In this document: positions 1 through 5,155 of the stretch, piece by piece | Layout of the letters: each line of letters opens with the position of its first letter | Numbering within the stretch: position 1 is the stretch's first letter | Assembly: GCA_002369025.1 (NCBI GenBank) | Contig: DFDV01000120.1 | Span: 1-6,271, forward strand | DNA: 6,271 nt | Direction: 5' to 3' | Origin: Treponema sp. UBA3819 | GTDB lineage: Bacteria; Spirochaetota; Spirochaetia; Treponematales; Treponemataceae | Notes under the pieces: generated by a model | Databases searched by the model: none | Seen by the model: only the letters and a program-made list of their open reading frames with translations | What the model was told of the DNA's origin: nothing | Translations under genes and position numbers: made by a program

Positions 1-96
1 GCCTCTCTGTCTCGCGTGGAACCTGCCGCCTACCTCCTGCTCCCGTCAGAACAGGATACCGCTTTCACCCTTTTCATAAAAGCATATCATCTCGCT

Positions 97-121
97 CAAA
101 ATGCTCCACCGGAGCATTTTG
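97..121. terminator. Symmetric hairpin, probable bidirectional intrinsic terminator
   Basis: CAAAATGCTCC (97-107) and GGAGCATTTTG (111-121) form a perfect 11-bp stem around a 3-base loop (ACC). The GC-rich part sits next to the loop, and the outer A-T pairs give a short T run on the 3' side in either direction, which is the usual shape of a compact bidirectional terminator. It would end transcription coming from left of the window and insulate the promoter at 224-252. The T run is only four bases and partly inside the stem, so efficiency is uncertain. A protein-binding palindrome is the alternative. Confidence 0.6.
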
Positions 122-131
122 CCGGCTAACG

Positions 132-193
132 CCGTCGCTCCCTAGGGCGGACATAGCGGCCCGGAGTGAATGAGCGGAGCGAGTGAGCGACGG
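132..193. repeat. GC-rich cluster of short direct and inverted repeats
   Basis: Two adjacent 13-base units, CGGAGTGAATGAG (162-174) and CGGAGCGAGTGAG (175-187), match at 11 of 13 positions. In addition CCGTCGCTC (132-140) is the exact reverse complement of GAGCGACGG (185-193), so the block can fold into a long-range stem with a loop of about 44 bases. The 8-base palindrome CCCTAGGG lies just inside the left arm. Composition is clearly richer in G+C than the genes that follow. This layout resembles dispersed intergenic repeat elements of bacterial genomes (inference); copy number cannot be judged from one window. Confidence 0.5.
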
Positions 194-223
194 GAAACGC
201 CCCAATCACTCTATCTGCCCTAC

Positions 224-252
224 TTGCAAAAATCTCTGTTATCACCTAGAAT
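224..252 (+). promoter_or_regulatory. Sigma-70-like promoter, apparently leaderless
   Basis: TTGCAA (224-229) and TAGAAT (247-252) are separated by exactly 17 bases, matching the consensus -35 and -10 boxes at 4/6 and 5/6 positions. Transcription should start about 7 bases after the -10 box, near 259, which is the A of the next gene's ATG. The bases just before that ATG (ATTTAACT) contain no Shine-Dalgarno sequence, which agrees with a leaderless message. The promoter would drive the pentapeptide-repeat gene and the overlapping MBL-fold gene. Confidence 0.55.
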
Positions 253-258
253 TTAACT

Positions 259-939
259 ATGTTCACCTGGAAAAAATGCAAGTGCCCTACCTGTCGAAGG
301 AGCGCGATTTCTGATTTTGACGCAGACTGGAATATCATTGAAAGCGATTACTGTCTGATGCACTCGGAAAACGCAGAAGAAATTACGAAAAAGATGCATC
401 ACTACATAAATCATTCGGATAAGATTATCGGGCTTAATGCGAGCGGAGTGGTCTTTTCCAATATTGATAATTTTAATCTGTCGGAAAAGCGTTTTTACGG
501 CTGCAACTTTATGCAGTGTATTTTCCGCGGTCTGCATTCCAAGGGCTTCAGGAGCCGGATGAGTACTTTTGACTTTGCGGTATTCAGTGACTGCAACCTG
601 CTTGAAAGCAACATGCAGTTTACTTCCTTTGCTGGGGCAAAATTCAGCCATGTGCTTTTTACGGGAAGCGATATGATTCAGGACAATTTTACGGGGCTGG
701 AATCCTTTCAGTCTTCTTTTGATGACTCTGACCTCTACAATTCCCGCTTTATCAAGGCCAGGCTTATTGATACTTCCATCAGAAACTGCAACATCAAGAA
801 TACGGTATTCCGTGAGATTGAACAGCAGAACCTTTCTTTTAAGCTTTCCAACACGAATGAGGCGATTTTTGACGAAAGGGGAAGCGCACTTTTTACAGGC
901 ATGAAGGAACTGGACAATCCGGTGGGGGCTCTTATATGA
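259..939 (+). CDS. Pentapeptide-repeat protein with N-terminal Cys/His cluster
   Basis: This 226-residue protein has two parts. Residues 7-35 hold C7, C9, C12 (a C-x-C-P-x-C motif) and C32-x2-H35, a spacing suited to binding one zinc ion, although binding is not proven. From about residue 64 to 204 a hydrophobic residue recurs every five positions: L74, F79, F84, F89, then F104, F109, L114, M119, F124, F129, F134, M139, F144, F154, L159, F164, L169, I174, I179 and F184, with Ser at 94, 99 and 149. This is the signature of pentapeptide repeats, which fold as a right-handed quadrilateral beta-helix; about 28 units would make seven coils. There is no signal peptide or membrane segment, so it is probably cytoplasmic. 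Some family members mimic DNA and protect gyrase (MfpA, Qnr), but most have no known role and none is assigned here. The ATG at 259 has no ribosome binding site and lies at the predicted transcription start. The stop overlaps the next gene. Confidence 0.88.
   Translation: MFTWKKCKCPTCRRSAISDFDADWNIIESDYCLMHSENAEEITKKMHHYINHSDKIIGLNASGVVFSNIDNFNLSEKRFYGCNFMQCIFRGLHSKGFRSRMSTFDFAVFSDCNLLESNMQFTSFAGAKFSHVLFTGSDMIQDNFTGLESFQSSFDDSDLYNSRFIKARLIDTSIRNCNIKNTVFREIEQQNLSFKLSNTNEAIFDERGSALFTGMKELDNPVGALI
921..939 (+). promoter_or_regulatory. Ribosome binding site and ATGA stop/start overlap
   Basis: The G-rich run GGTGGGGG (921-928) lies 7 bases before the ATG at 936. That ATG overlaps the TGA of the preceding gene (937-939) as ATGA. 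This arrangement usually means translational coupling, so the two proteins are probably made together in related amounts. It also supports 936 as the start of the MBL-fold gene. Confidence 0.75.
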
Positions 940-1535
940 AAATCTACTTTCACCTGAACATTGATACTTTTTCCAATACCTATGTCGTTGTTGACGAACA
1001 TTCAAAATGCGCCGTCATCATAGATCCCGGTAAGCCTACAAACGAAGTCTTAAAGCAGATTGAAACGGACGGCTATACCCTTTGCGCTGCCCTTATTACA
1101 CACAATCATGAAGACAACATCCGGGGGCTGACTACCCTCAGGCGCATTTATGACTTGCGGACCTATGCGGCAGATATTGACGTGGCATGTACGGCTGAAA
1201 CAACAATTAAAGGCGAAGGCATACTGAAATTTGGCGGCATAACGGTAGAATATTTTTCCCTGCCCGGTCATACAGCGGATTCCATTGTCTACAAAATTGG
1301 AACCGTGCTCTTTACGGGAGATGTAATCAGTGCGGGAGAAATTGGAAGTACAAGCAGTTCTTATGCAAATGACTTGCTCTGCAACGGTATTCAGGCAAAG
1401 ATTTTTACCCAGAGCGATGACACTGTGATTATGCCAAGCCGGGGCCCCATGACTTCTGTAAATGCAGAAAGAATGTACAATCTTGCCGCGGCCAGCCCTC
1501 AGATCCAGCAGAAAAACTTTTTCAGCGGCTTATAA
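936..1535 (+). CDS. MBL-fold hydrolase-like protein with degenerate zinc site 2
   Basis: The 199-residue protein is a single metallo-beta-lactamase domain of the glyoxalase II / YcbL type. Signatures in order are NTYVVVD (14-20), DPG (30-32), THNHEDNIRG (55-64), LPGHTADS (109-116), LFTGD (125-129) and PSRGP (167-171). The zinc-1 ligands H56, H58, H112 and bridging D129 are all present, and D60 of site 2 remains. The other two site-2 ligands are changed: the His normally following D60 is N61 (AAC, 1116-1118), and the His of the usual HGP motif is R169 (CGG, 1440-1442). The protein may therefore bind one metal, have altered chemistry, or be non-catalytic. It lacks the C-terminal helical substrate domain of true glyoxalase II, so hydroxyacylglutathione hydrolase activity should not be assumed. 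It has no signal peptide and overlaps the pentapeptide-repeat gene by ATGA. Its last 14 bases overlap the convergent lipoprotein gene. Confidence 0.88.
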   Translation: MKIYFHLNIDTFSNTYVVVDEHSKCAVIIDPGKPTNEVLKQIETDGYTLCAALITHNHEDNIRGLTTLRRIYDLRTYAADIDVACTAETTIKGEGILKFGGITVEYFSLPGHTADSIVYKIGTVLFTGDVISAGEIGSTSSSYANDLLCNGIQAKIFTQSDDTVIMPSRGPMTSVNAERMYNLAAASPQIQQKNFFSGL

Positions 1536-3258
1536 GCCATACCCTTCCTGCGGCAAGATTCCAGCGGCCGCTCACATATTCTTCCAGAAGGGTTGCCGCA
1601 GATACAAAGCCCGCCGCTTCCGTGCTGATGATGTAGTCGGCAAGGTCTTTTGCGTAGACCTGAGAGTGGGAACGGGATGCCATGGCAACAAAATAGGGGC
1701 CCACTTCGCTCACAGGTTTTTGCAGCATGTAGGCCATGAATTCATTTTTCATCAGATAATCGTCATCTACATCATAGTTCAGGCTGGGCGTTACCTGAAA
1801 ATAGCGGCGCAGATAGGCAATCGTTTTTTCATCCAGCGTGTAATAAATAGAAGCAACTGTATTGCGGAATTCCTCATCGATAAAATAGAGACCGTGCCAG
1901 CCTTCATGGGCAACAAACTGATAGCGCAGGGCTCTGGAAGAGTTTTGGGAAATGGAGATGACGGCTCCCCTGCCCGCGCTTATTGACGAGTCAGCATTCT
2001 GGACGAGGATGCCGTTCTGCACAAGAATTTCGTAGAGAATCCTTTCCTTTTGATTGAGGGGAAAACGGGACTTGCGGGCAGTTTCAAAAAAATCCGCAAG
2101 GGATTCTGCGCGGTAGTCATGGGCATTGTAGCCGTGCTTGTCCTCTAAGAATTCATCATCAAGCAGCTGGCCCCTGTAGCCGGCTTTTTCCACAAAGAAT
2201 GCAAGGCGGCGAAAAAAATCATCCTGAATTTTGTAGTCCAGTGTGTCAAAGAAAAGCACTCCGGGAAAGCGGTCCCATTCAAAAAGTTCATATTCGTTTC
2301 CCCGCCACTTATCCCGGCTCCATGCCATGATGAGTCCCGGGTCTGTGCGCAGGGGCTTAACGACATAGCGGCTGTCTTCTTTAAAAGCGAGCAGATTAGG
2401 GTCACTTGCACGGACAAGCAGGGCGGCAACTTTTACTTCATTTTCTTCGATAAATGCAGGCGCAAAAGGAGATTTGAGGGCGGCGCAGGGAATGGTTACG
2501 CTGTCACCGCTGGGACGGATAGTCAGACGCTCACCGCCAATTGTAAGCTTTACGGGAGCCTTGTCATGTTCCGGGTCTGTTGAGCGGAAAAATATGTCCA
2601 GCTGGGGAAGAAGAGTCTGGGCGGTCTGGCTTGCGTTGAGCACCATGGGTACGCCGGTAAAATCTGTCTTGAAATAGGGTTTTTCAATCTTGCCGCCATT
2701 GGGTGCAAAGGCAAAAACAGGTTCCTTTTTGCGGAAATCAAAGCCAATCTGAGCGGGAACCACTTTTGCGGCCGTTACCCTGCAGCTGGCGGGGCTTTTT
2801 ATGTAGAATCCAGCAGGCAGAGGTGAATCCTTATTCAGGCAGAAGATGACAGAAAAGGAAAGTTTTGCAAACTGACTGAAATCAGCAGAAATCTGGGGAC
2901 GGGATGCCCGGTTTGACTTGAGGCCGAATGAAGAAAAATCATCCTTGTACAAAAAACCTATACCGCTCAGTCCGCTGCCCTTTTGTTTTTTTACGGAAAT
3001 GCTTATCTGCAGGGCGGCATCACTGTGGCTGGAAATGTAATCAGCAAATGCCTGAAGCTGGGCGGGTGTAAAGGAAAAACAGGTCATCCCCTCTGAAGAA
3101 AAAGATGTAAGTTCTTCTTCCGGAGCTCCGGGAACTTGCAGGGAAAAGGCGGCCGGACGGGAACAGGATGACATGAAGAAGATGGAGGCAATAATGAATA
3201 CTTTTGCACCCAGAGACAGTAATGCAAAGAGATAAAAAGCAGTTTTTTTCAGGGACAT
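1522..3258 (-). CDS. Predicted lipoprotein with C-terminal HExxH zinc-peptidase signature
   Basis: From the chosen start the protein has 578 residues; an upstream in-frame ATG at 3273 would add five. I prefer 3258 because GGAG lies nine bases before it and it begins MSLKKT, a normal signal-peptide start. A hydrophobic segment then leads to MSSC, with the lipidation Cys at residue 32; this is a relaxed lipobox of the spirochaete kind, so the protein is probably a membrane-anchored lipoprotein outside the cytoplasm. Residues about 35-300 look beta-rich and match no family I recognise. Near the C-terminus AHEGWHGLYF provides H451-E-x-x-H455, and NEFMAY provides E506, 51 residues after the second His. 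This fits a gluzincin-type zinc site with catalytic E452, so a peptidase is likely but the substrate is unknown. An aromatic, acidic stretch (FEWDRFPG near residue 330, then DDEFLED) precedes the site. The gene stands alone on its strand, diverging from the orphan/cyclase pair. Confidence 0.82.
   Translation of the reverse strand: MSLKKTAFYLFALLSLGAKVFIIASIFFMSSCSRPAAFSLQVPGAPEEELTSFSSEGMTCFSFTPAQLQAFADYISSHSDAALQISISVKKQKGSGLSGIGFLYKDDFSSFGLKSNRASRPQISADFSQFAKLSFSVIFCLNKDSPLPAGFYIKSPASCRVTAAKVVPAQIGFDFRKKEPVFAFAPNGGKIEKPYFKTDFTGVPMVLNASQTAQTLLPQLDIFFRSTDPEHDKAPVKLTIGGERLTIRPSGDSVTIPCAALKSPFAPAFIEENEVKVAALLVRASDPNLLAFKEDSRYVVKPLRTDPGLIMAWSRDKWRGNEYELFEWDRFPGVLFFDTLDYKIQDDFFRRLAFFVEKAGYRGQLLDDEFLEDKHGYNAHDYRAESLADFFETARKSRFPLNQKERILYEILVQNGILVQNADSSISAGRGAVISISQNSSRALRYQFVAHEGWHGLYFIDEEFRNTVASIYYTLDEKTIAYLRRYFQVTPSLNYDVDDDYLMKNEFMAYMLQKPVSEVGPYFVAMASRSHSQVYAKDLADYIISTEAAGFVSAATLLEEYVSGRWNLAAGRVWLISR
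1527..1538. repeat. 12-bp palindrome across convergent gene ends
   Basis: GGCTTATAAGCC is a perfect palindrome at the tail-to-tail junction; it contains the TAA of the forward gene (1533-1535) and lies three bases from the TGA of the reverse gene (1522-1524). As RNA it gives only a 4-bp stem with a UAUA loop and is not followed by a clear T run on either strand, so it is a weak terminator candidate at best. Confidence 0.4.
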
Positions 3259-3267
3259 TTTTTGCAT

Positions 3268-3271
3268 CTCC
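3268..3271 (-). promoter_or_regulatory. Shine-Dalgarno deciding the lipoprotein start
   Basis: On the minus strand GGAG is followed by nine bases and then the ATG at 3258. The alternative ATG at 3273 has only a distant AGGA about 13 bases upstream. The GGAG overlaps that alternative start codon, so both starts are unlikely to be used efficiently together. Confidence 0.6.
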
Positions 3272-3290
3272 ATACGATTTTCTTTTTCCT

Positions 3291-3299
3291 ATGCTACCA
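3291..3299 (-). promoter_or_regulatory. Putative extended -10 promoter for the lipoprotein gene
   Basis: Read on the minus strand, TGGTAGCAT combines a TG extension with a -10 box TAGCAT (4/6 to consensus). A good -35 box is not obvious, as is common for extended -10 promoters. The predicted transcript would start near 3284 and have a leader of about 26 bases containing the GGAG at 3268-3271. This supports translation starting at 3258. Confidence 0.4.
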
Positions 3300-3317
3300 T
3301 TTTTTTGACGATTACGC

Positions 3318-3323
3318 TATAGT
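3318..3323 (+). promoter_or_regulatory. Putative -10 box for the orphan/cyclase pair
   Basis: TATAGT matches the -10 consensus at 5/6 positions and ends seven bases before the ATG at 3331, so transcription would begin at about the start codon. No ribosome binding site precedes the ATG (AGTTTTACTA). A TTGACG at 3305-3310 is only 7 bases from this box and cannot act as its -35; the properly spaced hexamer (about 3295-3300) is poor. The promoter is therefore weak or activator-dependent if real. Confidence 0.35.
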
Positions 3324-3330
3324 TTTACTA

Positions 3331-3846
3331 ATGAAGAAAAGCTGGTCAGAAACAGTGATTATTCCTCACCCAAATGAACAGAAAAAACTCTCTGATTTGC
3401 AGAAAATCATACTGAACACAATACAAAAAGAAATCAGACAGAGAGAAGAAAATATGGCTCCGGCAGAGGACAGGGAAATCTGGGCTCCCTCTTTTCCCCT
3501 TTATGTAAACGGCTTTTCAGAAAATGAAGAAAACAGTAAAAATCTGGCTGAATGGAAACGAGAGATACAAGGCTGCAGGCTGACGAATTTAAGACTCGAA
3601 AAAGACAGGATTTTTCTGGAATCAGACATTAAAGGAAAAGGTAAAAATTTTTCCGGCCTTTTGCAACTTGCCTGCCGCATAGAGGGAAATGAAAAAACAG
3701 ATATCAATAAGGATATTTTTGAAAAAGCCCAGACCTTTTTTCCCCTCCTTCTGCCTGTATTCCGTCTGGCAGTTGTAGACTTTACAGAAGAAGACTGTCA
3801 CAGGGAATGGACGGTAAGGGATTCTGTCTGGATTAAAAAAGCATAA
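3331..3846 (+). CDS. Unrecognised 171-residue protein, partner of the cyclase gene
   Basis: I do not recognise a family. The protein is hydrophilic, with no signal peptide and no convincing membrane segment; the most hydrophobic stretch is FFPLLLPVFRLAVVDF (about 136-151), which contains Arg and Pro and looks like a buried strand or helix. Residues about 16-42 are rich in Lys, Gln and Glu and probably form an amphipathic helix. No cyclic-nucleotide-binding motif is evident, so a role as effector for the neighbouring cyclase is not shown. The frame stays open upstream to a TTG at 3262, but that would run back across the divergent promoter into the lipoprotein gene's start and add an odd Phe/Leu-rich N-terminus, so the ATG at 3331 (MKKSWS) is chosen. 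The cyclase gene follows after 24 bases on the same strand, so the two are probably co-transcribed. Confidence 0.72.
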   Translation: MKKSWSETVIIPHPNEQKKLSDLQKIILNTIQKEIRQREENMAPAEDREIWAPSFPLYVNGFSENEENSKNLAEWKREIQGCRLTNLRLEKDRIFLESDIKGKGKNFSGLLQLACRIEGNEKTDINKDIFEKAQTFFPLLLPVFRLAVVDFTEEDCHREWTVRDSVWIKKA

Positions 3847-3870
3847 TACGCGGAGTAAAAGGGGCAAGAT

Positions 3871-4650
3871 ATGAAAAAGCTTTCAGAAATCTTCAAAATA
3901 GAAAAACCAGCCATCACAAAACAAAACCTCACAAATCCAATGAGTTTTAAGCAGTGGGAAAGCTACTTTGAAGCTGTAAGAAATGAAAGGGTGCTGAGTC
4001 TTTCCAAGGCCCTGTCTGACGTTATGGCGAACGTGCCCGAAAGCAGAAAACTGATTATTCTGGCAGATATTGTCGGCTTTTCCCAGGACAGTACCCGCGA
4101 GCAGGTAAGAAAGATTTATCTTTTCCAGCGCTATCTGGGGATGCAGGTGATGAACAGCAAAATGTCTTTTCAAAAAAGGGTTCAGGTGTCCCACTTTGTG
4201 CCCACCGGAGACGGCTGCTACATCATTGCCGACAACTGCAAGCCCGAAATTGCCCTGAATTTTCTTGTGAGCCTTATCAGCGGTTTTAAAAGCATTCAGA
4301 CAGGTGACGAAAAACCTATGGCCTTGCGGGCTTCCGCACTGATTGGCAGCTGTGTTCCCATTCTGGATATGGCCCGCCACAAAAATTACATCGGTGAGGG
4401 TATGAACGAAGCCGCCCGCATTTTAAGTGGCGGGCAGAAAAGTCTGGAAGAAGAATTTTTACGGAAAAATCCGGATAAAAGCGAAGCCGATGCAAAAGCC
4501 TTTTCAGAGAACTCCCTCTATCTGGGGCTTTCCCTGGCAGAAGGCATTGAATCCTATGCTGATGCCTGCCAGGAAGTCGTCCGCTATGAGGGCGTGGCAG
4601 ACAAGCATGGAAAAAGAAGGGATATCGTGATACTCCGCGGAGTACAGTAA
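3871..4650 (+). CDS. Soluble class III adenylate/guanylate cyclase-like protein
   Basis: This 259-residue protein carries one class III nucleotidyl cyclase homology domain (about 58-185) and no membrane or sensor domain. LADIVGF (64-70) supplies metal ligand D66, PTGDG (111-115) supplies D114, and GEGMNEAAR (175-183) supplies the transition-state pair N179 and R183. All four core residues are intact, so catalysis is plausible. The base-selecting positions are unusual: where adenylate cyclases have Lys four residues before D114 there is V110, and where they have Asp seven before N179 there is N172. The product could be cAMP, cGMP or a pyrimidine cyclic nucleotide and cannot be read from sequence. 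The N-terminal 55 residues are basic and probably helical, and may help dimerisation, which class III enzymes need because active sites form between subunits. AAAAGGGG lies 6 bases before the ATG. The gene follows the 171-residue orphan and converges on ilvH. Confidence 0.85.
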   Translation: MKKLSEIFKIEKPAITKQNLTNPMSFKQWESYFEAVRNERVLSLSKALSDVMANVPESRKLIILADIVGFSQDSTREQVRKIYLFQRYLGMQVMNSKMSFQKRVQVSHFVPTGDGCYIIADNCKPEIALNFLVSLISGFKSIQTGDEKPMALRASALIGSCVPILDMARHKNYIGEGMNEAARILSGGQKSLEEEFLRKNPDKSEADAKAFSENSLYLGLSLAEGIESYADACQEVVRYEGVADKHGKRRDIVILRGVQ

Positions 4651-4664
4651 TCCTGATTTTTTTT
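4631..4664 (+). terminator. Possible weak terminator at the end of the cyclase gene
   Basis: A perfect 14-base palindrome, TACTCCGCGGAGTA (4631-4644), overlaps the last codons of the gene and can form a 5-bp stem with a CGCG loop. Eight T residues follow at 4657-4664. The 12 bases between stem and T run make this poorer than a standard intrinsic terminator. A second hairpin, TTACCGC/GCGGTAA (4679-4685 with 4694-4700) followed by a T run at 4707-4711, lies inside the convergent ilvH gene and could serve as a backup on the same strand. Confidence 0.35.
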
Positions 4665-5154
4665 ATTTCATTACTTCGTTACCGCGCTGCATTGCGGTAA
4701 GGCCTGTTTTTACCAGTTCGATGATGCCGTAAGGCTCAAGCAGGCGGATCAGGCTGGCAATCTTATCTTCACTTCCGGTTGCCTCTACGATGACTGATTC
4801 CTGAGAAACGTCTACGATGTGGGCACGGAAAATATCACAGGTTTCTATGATGACGGCGCGGTCTGTGCCTTTTGCCTTTACCTTAATCAGTGCCATTTCA
4901 CGGCGGCATGATTCTGCTGAGTGGAAATGTGCAATGGAAATAACTTCCACCAGTTTTGCAAGCTGCTTGCGAATCTGGTCAAGCGTGTATTCATCGCCAT
5001 CTACCACAATCGTCATGCGGGACTGACCGGGATTATGTGTTTCACAAACAGTCAGACTGTCGATATTGAATCCACGGCGGCTGAAGAGACCTGAAACGCG
5101 GCTCAAAACACCGGCATGGTTTTCTACTAACACTGAAAGAACATATTTAGACAT
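4663..5154 (-). CDS. ilvH: Acetolactate synthase small (regulatory) subunit
   Basis: IlvH/IlvN binds the catalytic subunit IlvB/IlvI, raises its activity and mediates valine feedback on the first common step of valine, leucine and isoleucine synthesis. The 163-residue protein is full length. It starts MSKYVLSVLVENHAGVL and continues with GLFSRRGFNIDSLTV and SRMTIVV, the hallmark N-terminal ACT domain (about 3-76). N12, G15 and the Asn of GFNIDSL are at positions known to shape the valine site in the family. The C-terminal domain (about 85-158) shows the expected FRAHIVDVS and LLEPYGIIELVKTGLTAMQRG motifs. The ATG at 5154 is preceded by GAGGAG with a 6-base spacer; the longer in-frame start at 5190 would lie inside the upstream gene and is rejected. 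It follows the DAHP synthase-prephenate dehydratase gene by one base. No catalytic subunit gene is in the window. Confidence 0.95.
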   Translation of the reverse strand: MSKYVLSVLVENHAGVLSRVSGLFSRRGFNIDSLTVCETHNPGQSRMTIVVDGDEYTLDQIRKQLAKLVEVISIAHFHSAESCRREMALIKVKAKGTDRAVIIETCDIFRAHIVDVSQESVIVEATGSEDKIASLIRLLEPYGIIELVKTGLTAMQRGNEVMK

Positions 5155-5155
5155 A

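Larger units (their letters stand above)
1..258. other. Intergenic region with no recognisable gene
   Basis: No convincing coding region is visible here. One forward frame is open from the left edge to a TAA at 127-129 (42 codons), but its translation matches nothing I recognise and it runs through the hairpin at 97-121, so I do not call it a gene tail. The three reverse frames with start codons near 70-90 close within about 16 codons. What the region does hold is a hairpin (97-121), a GC-rich block of short repeats (132-193) and a promoter (224-252), listed separately. No tRNA fold or known structured RNA was recognised in the first 96 bases, though an RNA gene truncated by the window edge cannot be excluded. 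Confidence 0.6.

Noticed and set aside
1..129. C-terminal end of a plus-strand gene stopping at 127-129
   Set aside because: 42 open codons with no recognisable motif, running through a terminator-like hairpin, are not enough support.
253..1005. 250-codon open frame on the minus strand opposite the pentapeptide-repeat gene
   Set aside because: It has no recognisable domain, a very basic and irregular composition and no ribosome binding site worth the name. The plus strand shows an unmistakable five-residue periodicity over the same bases.
936..1535. Glyoxalase II (gloB) assignment
   Set aside because: The C-terminal substrate-binding domain is absent and two zinc ligands are changed.
1462..1986. 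174-codon plus-strand frame inside the lipoprotein gene
   Set aside because: It lies opposite the HExxH-containing coding region and overlaps the MBL gene's end; its translation shows no family features.
3262..3330. Upstream extension of the 171-residue protein from a TTG at 3262
   Set aside because: It would add a Phe/Leu-rich segment across the divergent promoter and the lipoprotein start; the ATG at 3331 gives a normal N-terminus.
3871..4650. Complete Pycsar anti-phage operon
   Set aside because: The cyclase is a possible distant relative, but the neighbour has no cyclic-nucleotide-binding, membrane or TIR effector features, so the claim was kept only as a hypothesis.
4679..4700. Terminator hairpin for the ilvH operon
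   Set aside because: On the minus strand the hairpin lies inside the coding region and is followed by an A-rich, not T-rich, stretch.
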